Source: Firmicutes bacterium UBA6811
GTDB taxonomy: Bacteria; Bacillota; SHA-98; UBA4971
Assembly (NCBI GenBank): GCA_002452295.1
Contig: DKEX01000045.1
Span: 1-6,421, forward strand
Direction: 5' to 3'
DNA length: 6,421 nt
The translations under genes were made by a program, and so were the position numbers. This document shows, piece after piece, positions 4,673 to 6,421 of the stretch. How positions within the stretch are numbered: position 1 is the stretch's first letter; each line of letters begins with the position of its first letter. The notes beneath the pieces were generated by a model. That model did no database searches. It was given only the letters and a program-made list of their open reading frames with translations, and was not told the origin of the DNA.

Positions 4673-5262
4673 CCGCCAAAGTCATAGGGTCTGTCGAGCG
4701 CCATATCGACCATCCATTGTTCAAACCCTCTCATGTCCTGGGCCTCGTGGATCATGCAATACGGGAGGTTTGCGATAAGGCAGCATCCCGTTTCCTCGCG
4801 GAGTGCAAGAGCTTTAGCGCGCAGGCCTCTCGTAAGGCCCGGGTCCGAGGGATCCGGCCACGGGTAGGACCTGATATCGGCGATCGTGGATGCGCTGGCA
4901 AGGGGGTGCCCGGTGACCATGAAGTGGCCGCCCCCTTTGGGTTGCGTGCGTACCACGCCCCACTCATCCCGGTAACCCCCATCTGGCAGCTCAATGTCAG
5001 TCCACCCGTCCCTTGGACCGCAGATGATTGCCCTGCAGTCCGATCCCAAGAACCGCACAACCTTTTCTGACGGCAGAGCAATCGATCCCGACTTCACCAT
5101 AACGGAGGGCTTCTCATCAAAGCCGAGATACCTGACAAGCTTTTCGTAGCCTCCCACGGTGATGGACGTGGCAGGAGTTCCGCCAAAGTCTATGGGTACT
5201 TGATCAGGCTCTTTAAAGGCCAGCGCGCTCAACACTCGCTCGCGAGATGAGCCGGGCGGCAC
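4600..5262 (-). CDS. Uroporphyrinogen decarboxylase (URO-D/MtaA) family protein, C-terminal half lost
   Basis: This open frame encodes 220 residues; the first 193 or so look like the N-terminal half of the URO-D superfamily, which includes uroporphyrinogen decarboxylase and cobamide-dependent methyltransferases (MtaA/CmuA type). Visible family features: RERVLSALAFKEPDQVPIDFGG near residues 7-28, GGYRDEWGVVR near 95-105, HPLA near 119, the YPWPDPSDPG segment near 133-142 and MRGFEQWMVDMALDRPY near 177-193. The Pro-Trp-Pro-Asp segment suggests the methyltransferase-like branch, not haem synthesis. Full members are about 340-390 residues. From about residue 194 the protein reads through the antisense strand of the HEPN gene and ends at 4600, so that tail is not native. 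It is probably a non-functional remnant. Start is GTG at 5262, with GGGGTGA 6 nt upstream. It follows ruvB on the same strand after 223 bp. Confidence 0.78.
   Translation of the reverse strand: MPPGSSRERVLSALAFKEPDQVPIDFGGTPATSITVGGYEKLVRYLGFDEKPSVMVKSGSIALPSEKVVRFLGSDCRAIICGPRDGWTDIELPDGGYRDEWGVVRTQPKGGGHFMVTGHPLASASTIADIRSYPWPDPSDPGLTRGLRAKALALREETGCCLIANLPYCMIHEAQDMRGFEQWMVDMALDRPYDFGGQSTLEHKRASSSRSCVCGTGSSW
4670..4686. other. Rearrangement junction joining two truncated convergent genes
   Basis: HEPN homology (plus strand) ends at about 4669, and URO-D homology (minus strand) ends at about 4684. Both proteins lack their C-terminal halves, which should have lain between them. A single deletion or joining event explains both losses. 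The 11-mer CCGCCAAAGTC at 4673-4683 recurs at 5180-5190 inside the URO-D gene. An assembly error is the other explanation. Confidence 0.55.
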
Positions 5263-5268
5263 GCCTAT

Positions 5269-5275
5269 TCACCCC
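5269..5275 (-). promoter_or_regulatory. Ribosome binding site of the URO-D family gene
   Basis: On the minus strand this reads GGGGTGA, 6 nt before the GTG at 5262, and supports that start. Confidence 0.5.
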
Positions 5276-5356
5276 GTTGTCTTTGTCTTTGTCGGGATCG
5301 CCGCGCATCCGTTTCCCGGACGCCCAAGAGATGGCGGGATGCTCACTTCGGTAACG

Positions 5357-5376
5357 GTTCTGAGCAGGCTCGGAAC
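5357..5376. other. Short inverted repeat between ruvB and the URO-D gene
   Basis: GTTCTGAG (5357-5364) can pair with CTCGGAAC (5369-5376) around a 4-nt loop. On the plus strand the 8-bp stem includes one G-U pair; on the minus strand that pair becomes a C-A mismatch. No T tract follows on either strand, so it is not a standard intrinsic terminator for ruvB. No clear promoter was seen in this 223-bp gap. A short TTTGTC tandem repeat lies at 5282-5293. Confidence 0.3.
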
Positions 5377-5485
5377 GACCGGCCGCCGTAACCCTCGTGA
5401 GCCCGCGAGCACCCCGCACACCAGTCGAGGCCCGGAACCCTGACGTGGCACGGAGATGTTACTGATGGTAGCAGTTGCAGCGGCG

Positions 5486-6421
5486 TCAGAACAGTGACGG
5501 TAGCCCCTTCTGCGCTTTTGGTGTCAGCCCGAGGTGACGGAAGGCATGTTCCGTCGCGCGGCGGCCGCTCGCCGTCCTGACGACGAAGCCGATCTTGAGC
5601 AGGAACGGCTCCACCATGTCCACGAGCGTGTCCTGCTCCTCGTTGAGCGTGGCGGCGAGGGCCTCTATGCCGACCGGCCCGCCGCCGTAGAACTCGATGA
5701 TGGCCCTCAAGTACTTCCTGTCGAGGTTGTCGAGACCCGCGTCGTCGATGCCTTCCATGGCGAGGGACGCACCCACCACATCCTTCGTGATGACCCCGTC
5801 CGCCTTGACCTGGGCGTAGTCGCGCACCCTTTTCAGCAGCCTGTTCGCCACCCTGGGCGTGCCGCGCGAGCGCCTCGCGATCTCCGCCCCCGCGTCGTCC
5901 TCCGCCGTAACGTTGAGAATGGACGCCGACCGCCTCAGGATCTCGGCAAGCTCCTCCGGCGGGTAGAAGTCGAGGTGGTGGAATATGCCGAACCGCTCCC
6001 GAAGCGGCGCCGAGAGGAGCCCCGCGCGCGTCGTGGCGCCCACGAGCGTGAAGTGCTTGAGCGGCACCTTGATGGTCTTGGCGAAGGCGCCCTTGTCCAC
6101 CACGAAGTCGATCTGGAAGTCCTCCATGGCGGAGTAGATGAACTCCTCTACGACCTTCGGCAGCCTGTGGATCTCGTCGATGAAGAGCACGTCCCCGTCC
6201 TCGAGGTTCGTAAGGATGCCCATGAGGTCGCCCGGGCGCTCTATGGCAGGCCCTGACGTGGAGATGATGTTGGACTTCATCTCGTTCGCGATGATATGGG
6301 CAAGCGTGGTCTTGCCGAGGCCCGGCGGTCCGTACAGCAGGACATGGTCCAGGGCCTCCTGGCGCCTGCGAGCGGCCTCGACGGCTATGGCGAGGTTCGC
6401 GACCACCTGCTTCTGCCCGGT
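5486..6421 (-). CDS. ruvB: Holliday junction branch migration ATPase RuvB, N-terminal tip cut by window edge
   Basis: RuvB is the hexameric AAA+ motor that, with RuvA, drives branch migration of Holliday junctions for resolution by RuvC. The 311 visible residues begin TGQKQVVANL and include Walker A GPPGLGKTT (31-39), the conserved SGPAIERPGDL stretch (56-66), Walker B DVLFIDEIH (77-85), sensor 1 GATTRAG (128-134), the arginine finger in APLRERFG (138-145) and sensor 2 in RGTPRVANRLLKR. These are followed by the C-terminal winged-helix domain with EFYGGGPVGIEALA and the usual ending GLTPKAQKGLPSLF. Typical length is 335-350, so about 25-35 N-terminal residues lie beyond the right edge; nothing appears broken. 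The usual downstream partner queA is not present here; a truncated URO-D family gene follows instead. GC-rich third codon positions suggest it belongs to the host core genome. Confidence 0.98.
   Translation of the reverse strand, partial: TGQKQVVANLAIAVEAARRRQEALDHVLLYGPPGLGKTTLAHIIANEMKSNIISTSGPAIERPGDLMGILTNLEDGDVLFIDEIHRLPKVVEEFIYSAMEDFQIDFVVDKGAFAKTIKVPLKHFTLVGATTRAGLLSAPLRERFGIFHHLDFYPPEELAEILRRSASILNVTAEDDAGAEIARRSRGTPRVANRLLKRVRDYAQVKADGVITKDVVGASLAMEGIDDAGLDNLDRKYLRAIIEFYGGGPVGIEALAATLNEEQDTLVDMVEPFLLKIGFVVRTASGRRATEHAFRHLGLTPKAQKGLPSLF

Noticed and set aside
4670..4686. Insertion-sequence footprint at the junction
   Set aside because: No transposase, terminal inverted repeats or target-site duplication could be seen; a deletion or misassembly fits better.
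5282..5293. TTTGTC tandem repeat as a CRISPR or satellite repeat
   Set aside because: There are only two full copies and one partial copy of a hexamer; this is too short to be an array.
5357..5376. Intrinsic terminator for ruvB
   Set aside because: The stem is acceptable, but there is no T tract on either strand and one position mismatches in the ruvB transcript.
5534..6256. 240-residue plus-strand open frame
   Set aside because: It is antisense to ruvB, whose minus-strand reading has every AAA+ motif.

Overview
The window shows 6.4 kb of GC-rich bacterial DNA with tightly packed genes. GTG starts, strong AGGAGG-type ribosome binding sites and sigma-A-like extended -10 promoters (TGnTATAAT) fit an anaerobic, high-GC Bacillota-like genome. 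That placement is an inference from the look of the sequence and from the protein types (tryptophanase, methyltransferase-like URO-D protein, RuvB), not from a database match.

Layout from left to right. (1) Positions 1-832, minus: N-terminal 277 residues of a tryptophanase-type PLP lyase, cut by the window edge. (2) Positions 833-1272: a 440-base divergent intergenic region with a clear promoter for the rightward genes at about 1005-1032 and a long GC-rich, hairpin-rich leader. (3) Positions 1273-3796, plus: a compact operon of a MNT-fold nucleotidyltransferase and two tandem nitrilase-superfamily proteins, joined by two 4-nt GTGA overlaps. The first nitrilase homologue has lost two of the three catalytic residues (Glu and Lys) but keeps the Cys; the second has the full Glu-Lys-Cys set. 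(4) Positions 3807-4007: a possible 66-residue two-helix membrane protein. (5) Positions 4008-4672, plus: a less GC-rich MNT/HEPN toxin-antitoxin-like pair with its own promoter, possible operator and excellent RBS. The HEPN partner is only 75 residues and has no Rx4-6H motif. (6) Positions about 4684-5262, minus: N-terminal half of a uroporphyrinogen-decarboxylase (URO-D/MtaA) family protein whose homology stops where the HEPN gene also stops, so two convergent genes have each lost their 3' half at one junction. (7) Positions 5486-6421, minus: ruvB, missing only its N-terminal tip because of the window edge.

The most unusual content is the nucleotidyltransferase / inactive nitrilase / active nitrilase operon, which looks like a catalytic subunit with a degenerate paralogous partner, and the double-truncation scar at about 4670-4686. 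No CRISPR array, tRNA, rRNA, transposase or phage gene was seen.
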